In this document: positions 43,663 to 52,403 of the stretch, in pieces | How the letters are laid out: every line of letters begins with the position of its first letter | Position numbering within the stretch: position 1 is the first letter of the stretch | Source: Chitinophaga pinensis | GTDB taxonomy: Bacteria; Bacteroidota; Bacteroidia; Flavobacteriales_D; Crocinitomicaceae | Direction of reading: 5' to 3' | DNA: 57,472 bases | NCBI GenBank assembly: GCA_943324565.2 | Contig: CALPMC020000003.1 | Coordinates: 1-57,472, forward strand | Program-made: the position numbers and the translations under genes | The notes under the pieces: generated by a model | The model's input: the letters and a program-made list of their open reading frames with translations, nothing else | The model's database searches: none | Told to the model about the DNA's origin: nothing

Positions 43663-44010
43663 ATGAAAGCACTACTAACAAATACAGACGTTCAATTCTT
43701 GGTGGAGTCGTTCTACGCAAAAGTTTTGAAAGATGTGGATTTAAAACCTTTTTTCAAGCACTTGGATTTTGATGCGCACCTACCAAAAATGATTCACTTT
43801 TGGAGTTTTGTTTTGCTCGATGAACCTGGTTATACGACCAATGTCGTTGAAAAACATTTGAATATGCCACTTGAACCAATTCATTTTCAACGTTGGCTTA
43901 CCTTGTTTAATGAAACTATAGATGAACTATTTGAAGGTGAAAAAGTGGAATTAGCAAAACAAAGAGCTGCTGTTATTGCTTGGACGATTGAAAGTAAAGT
44001 TAAGAAATAA
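43663..44010 (+). CDS. group III truncated haemoglobin
   Basis: The 115-aa protein is a 2-on-2 globin. The B helix has SFYAKVL (Tyr19), the E region FWSFVLLDEPGY near 46-57, and the F-helix proximal His is probably His74 in EPIHFQRWLTLFNETID near 71-87; HxxFxRWLxxF is typical of group III. The family binds O2 or NO in the cytoplasm; the physiological role is unclear. It is monocistronic, with a promoter almost touching the start codon, and divergent from a T9SS protein. Confidence 0.9.
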   Translation: MKALLTNTDVQFLVESFYAKVLKDVDLKPFFKHLDFDAHLPKMIHFWSFVLLDEPGYTTNVVEKHLNMPLEPIHFQRWLTLFNETIDELFEGEKVELAKQRAAVIAWTIESKVKK

Positions 44011-44100
44011 GTAACTTTTAGAATTTCGCTTTTCAGATTAGGGTAGAAATTTTCAATTACTTATTGATTACGAATGTACTTATAGAAGAAATCTACCACT

Positions 44101-44730
44101 TTACCTCAAAAACTCCGATTTTAGAATAGCTGGTTTTCCTCTTAAATCAAGATAGTGAATATCGAATTTTAGAATAGTTCCTTCTGGTAATTTACTGATG
44201 TTTTGTTTGACAACTTCCGATAATTTTGAACCTTTAACCGTAGTACTTGTCGAGTCGTAAGCGATATCAATTTGCGTTATTGTGGTGTTGCTTTCTAATC
44301 CTTCATCGGGAAGTTTTATTTCAAAGTTTAGGTTGTTTGGGTCAATTTTTTCACCTGAAGAAACATTGCCAATATAGAGCGTTTTCCGCGGAGATCCTTT
44401 TAATTTTACGGGAAACTTATCAATTATAACTTTTTCTCGTTCGTTTGTTTCTGGATTTACAAGGTAATCGAACAAAATCATTTCTGCTTCCAAACGCGTA
44501 ACAGTATCCATCATTTGGATTAAATACGTTTTGTGTTTATTGGTACGTTCGACAATAAATGTGCCGTCAAAATTTACTGGAAAACCTTTTTCAGCGTAGA
44601 AAGAATTGGCATATTCTCGGTAGAAAACAGAGTCTTTTTTTCCGTTGAAAAAGTAAGTGTTGTCTAACTGAGAAAATAAATTCCAAGTGTTAAAAAGGAC
44701 AGCGATAAGGAATATAGTTTTTAATGACAT
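44101..44730 (-). CDS. hypothetical exported protein, 209 aa
   Basis: A signal peptide (MSLKTIFLIAVLFNTWNLFS-Q) precedes a beta-rich mature part (GTFIVERTNKHKTYLIQMMD, EAEMILFDYLVNP, KTLYIGNVSSGEKIDP, GTILKFDIHYLDLRGKPAI). I do not recognise the family. The start codon overlaps the end of rpiB by 10 bp, so it is translated from the same message, but this does not explain its role. It is probably periplasmic or in the outer membrane. Confidence 0.6.
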   Translation of the reverse strand: MSLKTIFLIAVLFNTWNLFSQLDNTYFFNGKKDSVFYREYANSFYAEKGFPVNFDGTFIVERTNKHKTYLIQMMDTVTRLEAEMILFDYLVNPETNEREKVIIDKFPVKLKGSPRKTLYIGNVSSGEKIDPNNLNFEIKLPDEGLESNTTITQIDIAYDSTSTTVKGSKLSEVVKQNISKLPEGTILKFDIHYLDLRGKPAILKSEFLR

Positions 44731-45161
44731 CCGATTTTATCAATACGTTTCTGATGGCGACCTCCTTCAAAATCTGTGCTAAAAAATACGTCTACGATTT
44801 CCAAAGCTTCTTCTTCTGTTAAAAAGCGAGCGGGTAAAACAAGAATATTTGCGTCGTTGTGTTGACGAGCTAACTCAGCGATTTCTTTTTTCCAACACAA
44901 AGCACTTCTAATTCCTTGGTGTTTATTTGCGGTCATATTGATACCATTTCCAGAGCCACAAATCAAAATTCCAAACATTCCGTTGTTTGCTTCAACTTTG
45001 CTTGCAACAGGATGCGCATAATCAGGATAATCAATGCTTTCTTCGGAATGACAGCCAAAATCTTCGAGGTGTTTACCTTTTGCGGTCAAGTGTTTGATTA
45101 TGGTTTCTTTAAGCTGAAAACCCGCGTGGTCAGCGCCGATAGGAATAATTTGAGAAGACAT
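44721..45161 (-). CDS. rpiB: ribose 5-phosphate isomerase B
   Basis: RpiB interconverts ribose 5-phosphate and ribulose 5-phosphate in the pentose phosphate pathway. The 146-aa protein has GADHAGFQLKE at 9-19, the catalytic Cys68 in ILICGSGNGINMTANK and RFLTEEEA near 112-119, all typical of the RpiB/LacAB family. Length fits. Its start lies 29 bp from array C of the modular repeat, and the exported 209-aa gene follows with a 10-bp overlap. Confidence 0.95.
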   Translation of the reverse strand: MSSQIIPIGADHAGFQLKETIIKHLTAKGKHLEDFGCHSEESIDYPDYAHPVASKVEANNGMFGILICGSGNGINMTANKHQGIRSALCWKKEIAELARQHNDANILVLPARFLTEEEALEIVDVFFSTDFEGGRHQKRIDKIGCH

Positions 45162-45190
45162 TTGTTTTGTTTTTGTAAAAGTAGGAATAA

Positions 45191-45487
45191 TTGCAAATGG
45201 ATTACCATAACGCTTATTAATTGCAAACGAAGAATTGCGAATGGATAACCGTAATGCTTATTAATTGCGAGCTAAGAATTGCAAATTGCAAACGGATTGC
45301 CATAATGCTTGGTAATTACAAACCAAAAATTGCATATTGCGAACGGATAACCAAAACGCTTATTAATTGCGAATCTAAGATACCACTTCTTTTCCAAAAT
45401 CGTTAGTGAATAACGTTCGCAATTCTTAACTTGCAATTCGCAATTAAATTAACCTCAACGTGATAAATACCACTTCTTTTCCAAAAT
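45191..45487 (-). repeat. modular repeat array C, inverted relative to arrays L and R
   Basis: Read on the minus strand it runs alpha (45401-45487, 87 bp), truncated alpha (45369-45400), then beta units at 45318-45368 and 45267-45317 (51 bp each), 45223-45266 (44 bp, lacking 7 bp of one AATTGC segment) and 45191-45222 (partial). The order matches arrays L and R. The alpha is close to the first alpha of array L. It fills most of the gap between the OmpA-like gene and rpiB. Confidence 0.88.
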
Positions 45488-45517
45488 CAATAGAGAAAAA
45501 GTTTAGCTGTTAAAAAA

Positions 45518-46666
45518 CTACTTAATCAAAATCTCAACGCGTCGATTTGCTTCTTTTTGAAGTGCGTCTTTTGGGTCGGGGTAAACAGGCTTTGAATTTC
45601 CGAAACCAATTGCTGTCAAACGCTTTGGATCGATTCCAGATTCTACTAAAAAGTCTAAGATTCGTAAGGCTCTTTTCTTGGATAAACGAACAGAAAATAA
45701 ACCACTAAATGTTTTATCTTCGTTGACGTGTCCTTGAATTTCTATAGAGATTTTTGGATTCAAAACCATAAAATCGCGTAAACGTTCTATACGCGGATAA
45801 GAATCTTCTAAAATTGTTGCTAATCCCGGAGAAAAGTAAATTTCGTCCAGTTTTGCGGTTGTGCCTCTTTTGAAAGGTAAGAGTTTGATTGTGTCTTTGG
45901 TGTGACCAGCACTTGAGATTTTGTATTCAATTAAATCTTTTGAATTGTAACCTTCCGCATCTATTTTTATAGTGCAATTTTTTAAGGTTTTATTAAGGTT
46001 TAAAAACAAATCGCTCGCAAAATAAGTTCCATCTATCTCCGATTGACATGAAATCGAAATACGAGCTGTTACTGGTTTCTTGGTGATTTCATTGATGACA
46101 TGAATGGAATAAATAGGTTTAGCTTTGTTATAAACCAAATTCATTGTAAGTGTATCAACAAATTCTTTTCCTTTTTCATCGGTTGGCATAAATTTCAATT
46201 CAAAATCAATTTTAGCTTTGCTTTTTTCTTGAGCAATGAAAAGAACAACATATTCAAAACCATCCAATAAATCGACTGTAACATTTTCTAATTCTAAGCA
46301 ACTCGACTTCATTTTCATAAAAACAGGTTCTGCTTTTTTGGTGGCTAAATCGATACAGCTTGAACCAACATTCGTTTTGAAAACAACGATGTGAAAACTA
46401 TCAATTTGTGACTTGCATTTGATTTGAAGTTTACCTCGTTTTCCGGGTTCAAACTTTGTCCAAATTTGATTTTTAGATACACTCATATTTTTGATGTATC
46501 CATAAACTTCTGATTTATCTACGCCTTTTTTTCCTGTGAAACTTAAGCTATAGGGAGTTGCTGAATTTAATTGCACGCTTCCTCTACACACGCTGAAATC
46601 ATTCTTTTGATTGAAAGAAAAAAAACTAACGTGAACTAAAAGGAAAGTAAAAAATAAGTTTCTCAC
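45518..46666 (-). CDS. OmpA-family protein
   Basis: The 382-aa protein has a signal peptide (1-19) and an N-terminal and middle beta-rich part with Ig- or PEGA-like features (ITKKPVTARISISCQSEIDG, EGYNSKDLIEYKIS), then an OmpA peptidoglycan-binding domain at about 275-382. The domain shows EIYFSPGLATI, IEIQGHVNEDKTFSGLFSVRLSKKRA and LTAIGFGNSKPVYP. It probably ties the outer membrane to the wall. The upstream DUF4403 gene ends 15 bp before it, so they are co-transcribed. Confidence 0.85.
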   Translation of the reverse strand: MRNLFFTFLLVHVSFFSFNQKNDFSVCRGSVQLNSATPYSLSFTGKKGVDKSEVYGYIKNMSVSKNQIWTKFEPGKRGKLQIKCKSQIDSFHIVVFKTNVGSSCIDLATKKAEPVFMKMKSSCLELENVTVDLLDGFEYVVLFIAQEKSKAKIDFELKFMPTDEKGKEFVDTLTMNLVYNKAKPIYSIHVINEITKKPVTARISISCQSEIDGTYFASDLFLNLNKTLKNCTIKIDAEGYNSKDLIEYKISSAGHTKDTIKLLPFKRGTTAKLDEIYFSPGLATILEDSYPRIERLRDFMVLNPKISIEIQGHVNEDKTFSGLFSVRLSKKRALRILDFLVESGIDPKRLTAIGFGNSKPVYPDPKDALQKEANRRVEILIK

Positions 46667-46681
46667 AAATCTTTTAACGGA

Positions 46682-48064
46682 CTATTTCATTTTTAGTTTC
46701 AAATCACCACTCAACTGCGTCCTCACAACGATTGAACGCTCACTTAGGTAAACCGTTTTTATTTTAACAACATCAATAATTCCTTTCATTGAAATGTCTT
46801 CGTTAAGATTGGTGCTCAATTGTTCTGAAATCATTTTGCGACTATCTTCCAACATTGGCGTCATTTCAAACACGGCATTTTTCTTGATTTCTGATAAAAT
46901 CCGATCACTAAATAACCATTTCGCAGACTTCAGCAAAACGCTTTTTGTTTCAAGGTCAAAATCCAATTGATCCATATAAAGCACTTGTTTGACTGTGTCG
47001 ATTTGTGGAACACCAGTTAAATATAAAGTTCCCTTTTTCGAGCCTTCAAAAGACATTTTAAATAGCATTTTATTGTCTTGTGTGCCATCGATTCCCAATT
47101 GGGTTACAATTATTTTTTTACCCTTCAAATCTAAGACTTTTCCTTTCATCTGTTTATTTAGAATCGAAGAAAGCGAATCATAGGAAGCTTTAATATCAAT
47201 GGATAAATCGAAGCCTTTTTTCTTTTTGTATTCTTCTAATTTTGGGAGAGAAGTTTCTTTGATTTCGCGGGTATTTGTACTTACAATTGGTGAAACGCCC
47301 AAATTCAAATTTATGCTCACTTTATCTTTGCTAAAAGTAGGTTCACTAAAAGCCATCGATTTTGGAAAAAGGTACATAAATCCGTAGGTATCTAAAGCAA
47401 TTGGTTTTTGCAATTCTTTCCAAACATCTGCTAAGATTGCTTTTAAATCAACACCTTCAATTTGTTTATCGATTTCATCTTCTAACTTTTCAAGTTGCAT
47501 TTTAACTTGCTTTTTCACCTCAGATGTTGCATCGTAACTAAAAACGGTGATTTTACAAGGGTCTAAAATCTCAAACTTTTTCAATTCTGTTTTCGATTGG
47601 AATTTGTAATTACTTGAAATATCGATTCTTGTTCCATAACCAACTTTTACACGACGCATTGGTTCTCCAACGCCACAGCTTGCATACACGCGAGGTATTG
47701 TACACGAGCCACCATCCCATAGTTCGTGACACTTTGGACAGTAGTTTAATTTCAATTCAAATTTACCATCCACTTCGTAGTACAACTCGTTTGGTTTAAA
47801 AGTAAAATCAATCGGTTCTCGCACGAATTTATAAGCAAAACTTATTCCTTCACATTGTTCTTCTTTTCCGTCAAACATTTTGGGTAAAGAGCTTTCAACT
47901 TGCTTTAATTGTTTTTTTAAATCAATTTCAATCGGAATTGCTACGCTAGAGGTAATTGGGTTTTCAATCGGTTTTTCTAAAACACGTTGATTAGGCGCAA
48001 GCGGTTCGATCGGTTTACAAGCTGCTAAAAGGAAAAGAACGAAAACAGAAAAAAGGAAGCGCAT
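46682..48064 (-). CDS. DUF4403 family lipoprotein
   Basis: The 460-aa protein starts at the ATG at 48064 (an upstream in-frame ATG at 48091 overlaps the previous gene and adds a charged stretch before the signal). The lipobox is LAAC with Cys16. The body matches DUF4403 (ETSLPKLEEYKKKKGFDLS, LLSDRILSEIKKNAVFEM-like ends), a beta-rich lipid-binding (TULIP-like) domain family. Unusually, a Cys-rich insert near 110-135 reads NYCPKCHELWDGGSC with further Cys, which looks like a metal or disulfide cluster in the periplasm. It sits between a small exported protein and an OmpA-like gene. Confidence 0.7.
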   Translation of the reverse strand: MRFLFSVFVLFLLAACKPIEPLAPNQRVLEKPIENPITSSVAIPIEIDLKKQLKQVESSLPKMFDGKEEQCEGISFAYKFVREPIDFTFKPNELYYEVDGKFELKLNYCPKCHELWDGGSCTIPRVYASCGVGEPMRRVKVGYGTRIDISSNYKFQSKTELKKFEILDPCKITVFSYDATSEVKKQVKMQLEKLEDEIDKQIEGVDLKAILADVWKELQKPIALDTYGFMYLFPKSMAFSEPTFSKDKVSINLNLGVSPIVSTNTREIKETSLPKLEEYKKKKGFDLSIDIKASYDSLSSILNKQMKGKVLDLKGKKIIVTQLGIDGTQDNKMLFKMSFEGSKKGTLYLTGVPQIDTVKQVLYMDQLDFDLETKSVLLKSAKWLFSDRILSEIKKNAVFEMTPMLEDSRKMISEQLSTNLNEDISMKGIIDVVKIKTVYLSERSIVVRTQLSGDLKLKMK

Positions 48065-48065
48065 A

Positions 48066-48578
48066 TTAGTTGATTTTTTTGAGTTGAACACGTTGAACGA
48101 ATGCAGGAGGGTAGGCGTAAACTTCGGTTATTTCACTAATTCCTGTTGACGATTTTCTGAAATCACTTTTCATACCGCCCATTAGTTCAAAATACAAACC
48201 TTTCTTTTCTTTCGATAGTCGCGATGTAAAAAACATTCCGTTGACTTCATAAAAATCGTAAAGGATATTTCCCATCAAGCGCATATCGATCAAAATACCA
48301 TCTTTTTCGTCTAGTACAAATGTCCAAGAAGCTCCCGTTCGCTTGATTACGTAATCTTTCACCATTGCTTCTTTCCCAAAGGGTTTGTATGTCATAACGT
48401 AGGACCAAGCACTATCTTTTTGAAGTTCTTTCATTTCAAACTCAACAGCAACTTCTTGTTTGCTTTCACCATTGATGATTTCCATAGTGCCCGCATATTT
48501 TCCTGTCCAACCCTCAGGGAAAGCTTGAGAATAGAGTGATGAAAACGAAAGAAGAATAAATAAAAAAGTTAGTCGCAT
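48066..48578 (-). CDS. hypothetical exported protein, 170 aa
   Basis: The signal peptide is MRLTFLFILLSFSSLYS-Q. The mature domain is beta-rich (WTGKYAGTMEII, SWSYVMTYKPFGKEAMV, TWEF-like VLDEKDGILIDMRL, KGLYFELMGGMKSD), resembling a lipocalin-like fold, though I cannot name the family. Its stop lies 1 bp before the DUF4403 start. It follows the icd terminator closely, so it begins a new transcript. Confidence 0.6.
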   Translation of the reverse strand: MRLTFLFILLSFSSLYSQAFPEGWTGKYAGTMEIINGESKQEVAVEFEMKELQKDSAWSYVMTYKPFGKEAMVKDYVIKRTGASWTFVLDEKDGILIDMRLMGNILYDFYEVNGMFFTSRLSKEKKGLYFELMGGMKSDFRKSSTGISEITEVYAYPPAFVQRVQLKKIN

Positions 48579-48603
48579 AAAAAAGGGCTCTAATTGAGCC
48601 CTT
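48579..48603 (-). terminator. intrinsic terminator after icd
   Basis: An 8-bp perfect stem (AAGGGCTC / GAGCCCTT) with a 5-nt loop, followed on the minus strand by T6, lies 5 bp after the icd stop. It ends right at the start codon of the next gene. Confidence 0.85.
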
Positions 48604-48607
48604 AAAG

Positions 48608-49837
48608 TTATTTCATTTTTGCTTTCAAACCATTGTCGAGTGCATCTAAAAATTCTTCGGTGTAAACATAGTGTTCGCCGTGGTTCACTTTGTTACCGTG
48701 AATACAAACCGCTAAGTCTTTTGTCATAACGCCAGATTCAACAACTTCGATACAAACTTTCTCTAATGTGTTACAGAAATCGATTAATTCTTGATTACCA
48801 TCTAATTTCCCTCTGAATGCCAAACCTCTTGTCCAAGCGAAGATAGAAGCGATTGGATTAGTAGAAGTTTTCTTACCAGCTTGGTGGTCTCTGTAATGAC
48901 GTGTAACTGTTCCGTGAGCTGCTTCAGCCTCCATGATTTCTCCGTCTGGAGTGATCAAAACAGAAGTCATCAATCCTAAAGAACCAAATCCTTGTGCTAC
49001 TGTATCTGATTGAACGTCTCCGTCGTAGTTTTTACAAGCCCAAACGAAATTACCGTGCCATTTCAATGCGGATGCAACCATATCATCGATTAAACGGTGC
49101 TCATAAGTGATTCCTGCAGCTTCGTATTTAGATTTATAATCAGCTTGGTAAATTTCTTCGAAAATATCTTTGAAACGACCATCGTATTTTTTCAAAATGG
49201 TGTTTTTTGTAGATAAATACAAAGGCCATTTTTTAGAAAGCGCCATATTGAAGCAGCTGTGAGCAAAACCACGAATCGATTCGTCAGTGTTGTACATTGC
49301 CATTCCTACTCCGTCACCTTTGAAATTATATACTTCAAATGTTTGCGTTTCTCCACCATCTTCTGGTGTGAATGTCATTGTTAATTTCCCTTTTCCTTTG
49401 AAAACAGCATCTGTAGCGCGGTATTGATCACCAAAAGCGTGACGTCCAACGATGATTGGAGCAGTCCAGTTTGTTACCAAACGCGGTACGTTTTGCATAA
49501 CGATTGGTTCGCGGAAAACAGTTCCGTCCAAAATGTTACGAATCGTTCCATTTGGAGATTTCCACATAGATTTCAAGTTGAATTCTACAACACGTTGCTC
49601 GTCAGGAGTAATCGTTGCACATTTGATTCCTACTTTGAATTCTTTGATTGCTTCTGCAGCGTCAATTGTAATCTGGTCATTGGTTTCATCGCGTTTTTCG
49701 ATACCTAAGTCGTAATATTTGATATCCAAATCGAGGTAAGGTAAAATCAATTTGTCTTTAATGAATTTCCAGATGATGCGTGTCATTTCATCGCCATCTA
49801 ATTCTACTACAGGGTTTGCAACTTTTATTTTTAACAT
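48608..49837 (-). CDS. icd: NADP-dependent isocitrate dehydrogenase, eukaryotic-type
   Basis: The 409-aa enzyme oxidatively decarboxylates isocitrate to 2-oxoglutarate with NADP. It opens with [20 protein letters not shown] and contains [33 protein letters not shown] near 90-110, [12 protein letters not shown], and [13 protein letters not shown] and [20 protein letters not shown]. These match the homodimeric eukaryotic type (TIGR00127), which is usual in Bacteroidota, rather than the E. coli type. It is transcribed alone, with a TACATTTG -7 element and a strong terminator. Confidence 0.95.
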   Translation of the reverse strand: MLKIKVANPVVELDGDEMTRIIWKFIKDKLILPYLDLDIKYYDLGIEKRDETNDQITIDAAEAIKEFKVGIKCATITPDEQRVVEFNLKSMWKSPNGTIRNILDGTVFREPIVMQNVPRLVTNWTAPIIVGRHAFGDQYRATDAVFKGKGKLTMTFTPEDGGETQTFEVYNFKGDGVGMAMYNTDESIRGFAHSCFNMALSKKWPLYLSTKNTILKKYDGRFKDIFEEIYQADYKSKYEAAGITYEHRLIDDMVASALKWHGNFVWACKNYDGDVQSDTVAQGFGSLGLMTSVLITPDGEIMEAEAAHGTVTRHYRDHQAGKKTSTNPIASIFAWTRGLAFRGKLDGNQELIDFCNTLEKVCIEVVESGVMTKDLAVCIHGNKVNHGEHYVYTEEFLDALDNGLKAKMK

Positions 49838-49855
49838 AGAAATTTTTTATGGTTG

Positions 49856-49863
49856 CAAATGTA
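49856..49863 (-). promoter_or_regulatory. icd -7 promoter element
   Basis: On the minus strand TACATTTG matches TAnnTTTG and lies 18 bp before the icd start codon. No exact -33 TTTG is evident. The rest of the 275-bp gap to queA holds A/G-rich short repeats (TAAAAG-type units at about 49928-49975) and the 50073-50103 hairpin. Confidence 0.5.
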
Positions 49864-50072
49864 GGATTTTTTTTAGTTGGAAAAAGGGAATGGAGTTGAA
49901 AGTTGAAAACGGATAACGGAAAGTTTTGCATTAAAAGTTAAAAGATAAAAGTGAAGAGATAAAAGACAAAAGTGATTTATCGTTTCAACTTGAGATTAAA
50001 AGATAGTTTTTTAAATAATTGATGTTTGTGTTTGAAATAAATCAATAACAAGTTGAAATCAATTTATCGAAC

Positions 50073-50103
50073 AACGATGACTGAGGCCCTCGAAGTCATC
50101 GTT
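50073..50103. repeat. CTGAGG...CTCGAAG hairpin repeat after queA
   Basis: A perfect 10-bp stem (AACGATGACT / AGTCATCGTT) encloses GAGGCCCTCGA. It shares the core GACTGAGG(C/T)(C/T)CTCGAAG with the unit near 39541. It lies 9 bp beyond the queA stop, where it may act as a transcript end or mRNA-stabilising hairpin. Confidence 0.7.
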
Positions 50104-50112
50104 ACTTCCACC

Positions 50113-51348
50113 TCACACTTTCCACAACAAACTGCCGTCGCCGTAGCTTAAAAAGCGGTAGTTATTTGCCAACGCAAAGTCGTAAATTGTTTTCCATTCG
50201 TCGCCCACAAATGCGTGAATCAATAATAACAAAGTCGATTGTGGTTGGTGGAAATTGGTTAGGATTCCATTCACCGTTCGGATGTCGTAACCCGGTGCAA
50301 TTAGCAATTGTGTTTTGGTAATAAAATGTTCTAAATTGTTATTTTGCATCCAAGAAGCAAGTGCTAAAAACGCTTCTTTTTTGGAATAGTTTTGAGGCAA
50401 TTCGTAAGCTTCCCATTGCTGTAAAGCGATAGATTCCATTGAAAGTTGCGGATTAACGATGGTTTTCACTCCCATCCAATACAAGCTTTCTAAAGTGCGA
50501 AGTGACGTAGTTCCGACAACAACAATGGTTGAATCTGTGTTGGCGATTCTTGAAATCAGTTTACGTTTTACATCGATAAATTCGGCGTGCATTTCGTGTT
50601 CACCAAGCGTTTCTGACTTCACAGGTTTGAATGTTCCAGCGCCCACGTGCAAGGTCACAAAATCGTGAGAGATGTTTTTCGTTGCCAGTTTTTCAAAGAC
50701 ATTTTCAGTAAAATGCAAACCTGCAGTTGGAGCTGCAACCGAACCGTCAAATTCCGCATAAACGGTCTGATAAGTTGTTTTGTCTTTTTCTTCGGTGTCG
50801 CGTTTCAAGTAGGGTGGAAGTGGAATAATTCCTGCGTGATGCAAGATTTCCGCGAAGCTACTTTCAGACTTGTTCCACGAAAATTCAATCAAAAACGAAT
50901 CCGATAAACGCTCGATTTTTTTGGCTGTCAAAACGAAAGTTGTAGCATCCACCTCAAAAGTCATTTCCAAATCTTCATCACGCCATTTTTTCGCTCCACC
51001 GACCAAGCATTTCCACAAAACGGTATTCGTTTGCAACATCGCTGAGGTAATATCGGGATAGCTTTCGTGAGGCTCTAAACAGAAAATTTCAATCGTGCTT
51101 CCCGTACTTTTTTTGAATAACAAACGCGCCTCCACGACTTTGGTGTTGTTCATTACCAAAAGTGTGTTTTCCGGCAAATGTTCGTGTAATTTGGAATAAA
51201 TATCGGACTGTATTTCTCCATTTTTATACACCAATAAATTACTGCTATCTCTCGGTTCTAAAGGATATTTTGCAATGCGTTCTTCTGGAAGATCGTAATC
51301 GAATTGTGCAATGGACGTGTTTTGCTCTGCGGTTTTGTTGGTGCTCAT
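50113..51348 (-). CDS. queA: S-adenosylmethionine:tRNA ribosyltransferase-isomerase
   Basis: QueA builds epoxyqueuosine at position 34 of tRNAs by transferring the ribosyl part of SAM. The 411-aa protein opens with FDYDLPEERIAKYPLEPRDSS and has VVEARLLFKKSTGSTIEIF, DGSVAAPTAGLHFTENVF near 209-226 and HVGAGTFKPV near 242-251, all signature stretches. It is longer than E. coli QueA (about 356 aa) with an extended loop around residues 95-135. A TACCTTTG promoter element precedes it. No other queuosine gene is in the window. Confidence 0.95.
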   Translation of the reverse strand: MSTNKTAEQNTSIAQFDYDLPEERIAKYPLEPRDSSNLLVYKNGEIQSDIYSKLHEHLPENTLLVMNNTKVVEARLLFKKSTGSTIEIFCLEPHESYPDITSAMLQTNTVLWKCLVGGAKKWRDEDLEMTFEVDATTFVLTAKKIERLSDSFLIEFSWNKSESSFAEILHHAGIIPLPPYLKRDTEEKDKTTYQTVYAEFDGSVAAPTAGLHFTENVFEKLATKNISHDFVTLHVGAGTFKPVKSETLGEHEMHAEFIDVKRKLISRIANTDSTIVVVGTTSLRTLESLYWMGVKTIVNPQLSMESIALQQWEAYELPQNYSKKEAFLALASWMQNNNLEHFITKTQLLIAPGYDIRTVNGILTNFHQPQSTLLLLIHAFVGDEWKTIYDFALANNYRFLSYGDGSLLWKV

Positions 51349-51366
51349 TCAAAAATTTTCAGAATG

Positions 51367-51374
51367 CAAAGGTA
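51367..51374 (-). promoter_or_regulatory. queA -7 promoter element
   Basis: On the minus strand TACCTTTG matches TAnnTTTG and lies 18 bp before the queA start, the same offset as in icd. Confidence 0.5.
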
Positions 51375-51398
51375 GGGGTAAAAGTTGTTGACAGCGAG

Positions 51399-52403
51399 CT
51401 AAAAAGAACGAATTGGTCTTATTGAGCCATCACTTGATCCCAAACTTTTTGGTCCAAGACCAATTTCAAAAGGAGTATAATAAAAACATTGGTCACTACT
51501 ATATTCTGTTGATGTAAAATAAATTTTTTCATAAGGCATTACTTCGACAGAATTTGGTAACTGTGATAATACTTTATTAACTGTAAACCGATTATTAGCT
51601 AGTAAAAGGATTTCAGTAGTAGATGGCAAATACCAATCATTAAATCCTTCTTCAACTAATTGCAAGCAGACCATTGCAGGACAAGTACTATTTGGAGGGC
51701 CAGGTTGCAATTGAATAGCCAAACTATTTGCCATTCCATTCCAAGTAGAGCGTGCAGTAACTCCAATTCCAAGATTATTAACCTTACCCCAATTTGCCAT
51801 CATAGGTGGCTCATATTTTGAAACGATCAACCCGTGTTCATTTCCTGCTGCATCGCGATAGACGTGAAAAACAATTCCACCACCAAATTCTTCACCAATA
51901 AAATGTGTGTAATCTCCTAAACAAGGTGGTCCTGCGGGTCCAATTGGCCCTTGGGGTCCTGCGGGTCCCGGAGTCGAACTTCCACTCGTTTTTGCATACA
52001 AAGCGTAAGGAACAGCTAACAATTGCGTGACACCAATAAATTGAAAATTACCATTTCCATTTAGGTCGAATTCTGTTTTCAAGAAATACGAAGTGTCGCC
52101 CCAAGGAATTGCAGAAAAAGAACCTTGTACAACAGTTCCTTGACCAATGTTTAAATGAATCAAACCAAATTCCGTTGTGGTCACATTTTGTGTTTCAGCA
52201 TAAACAACTGTCCCATTTACATCACTTGAAAGAATGGATGATTTAATAGTTACGTTTTGATTCGCAATTAAAGTACCACTCACATTTCTAACAACAGCTT
52301 GATATTTAAAGCTTTCAGGAACCTGAGAAACCGCCAAAAATGGAACAATAAACAGAAAAAAGGTGATTGATTTAATCAATTTTAATGATTTTGTATTTTT
52401 CAT
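51399..52403 (-). CDS. exported protein with collagen-like repeat and DUF1566-like domain
   Basis: The start at 52403 (MKNTKSLKL) is preferred over one six codons earlier, because it gives a normal signal peptide. The 334-aa protein has a beta-rich N-domain often found in Bacteroidota surface proteins (PESFKYQAVVRNVSGTLIAN), a collagen-like run of Gly-x-y triplets (PGPAGPQGPIGPAGPP, about 145-160), and a C-terminal DUF1566-like/Fib_succ-type domain (GGGIVFHVY, FNDWYLPSTTEILLL, YFTSTEYSSD). It is probably surface-exposed, possibly a tail-fibre-like adhesin. It overlaps the upstream T9SS gene by 32 bp. Confidence 0.75.
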   Translation of the reverse strand: MKNTKSLKLIKSITFFLFIVPFLAVSQVPESFKYQAVVRNVSGTLIANQNVTIKSSILSSDVNGTVVYAETQNVTTTEFGLIHLNIGQGTVVQGSFSAIPWGDTSYFLKTEFDLNGNGNFQFIGVTQLLAVPYALYAKTSGSSTPGPAGPQGPIGPAGPPCLGDYTHFIGEEFGGGIVFHVYRDAAGNEHGLIVSKYEPPMMANWGKVNNLGIGVTARSTWNGMANSLAIQLQPGPPNSTCPAMVCLQLVEEGFNDWYLPSTTEILLLANNRFTVNKVLSQLPNSVEVMPYEKIYFTSTEYSSDQCFYYTPFEIGLGPKSLGSSDGSIRPIRSF

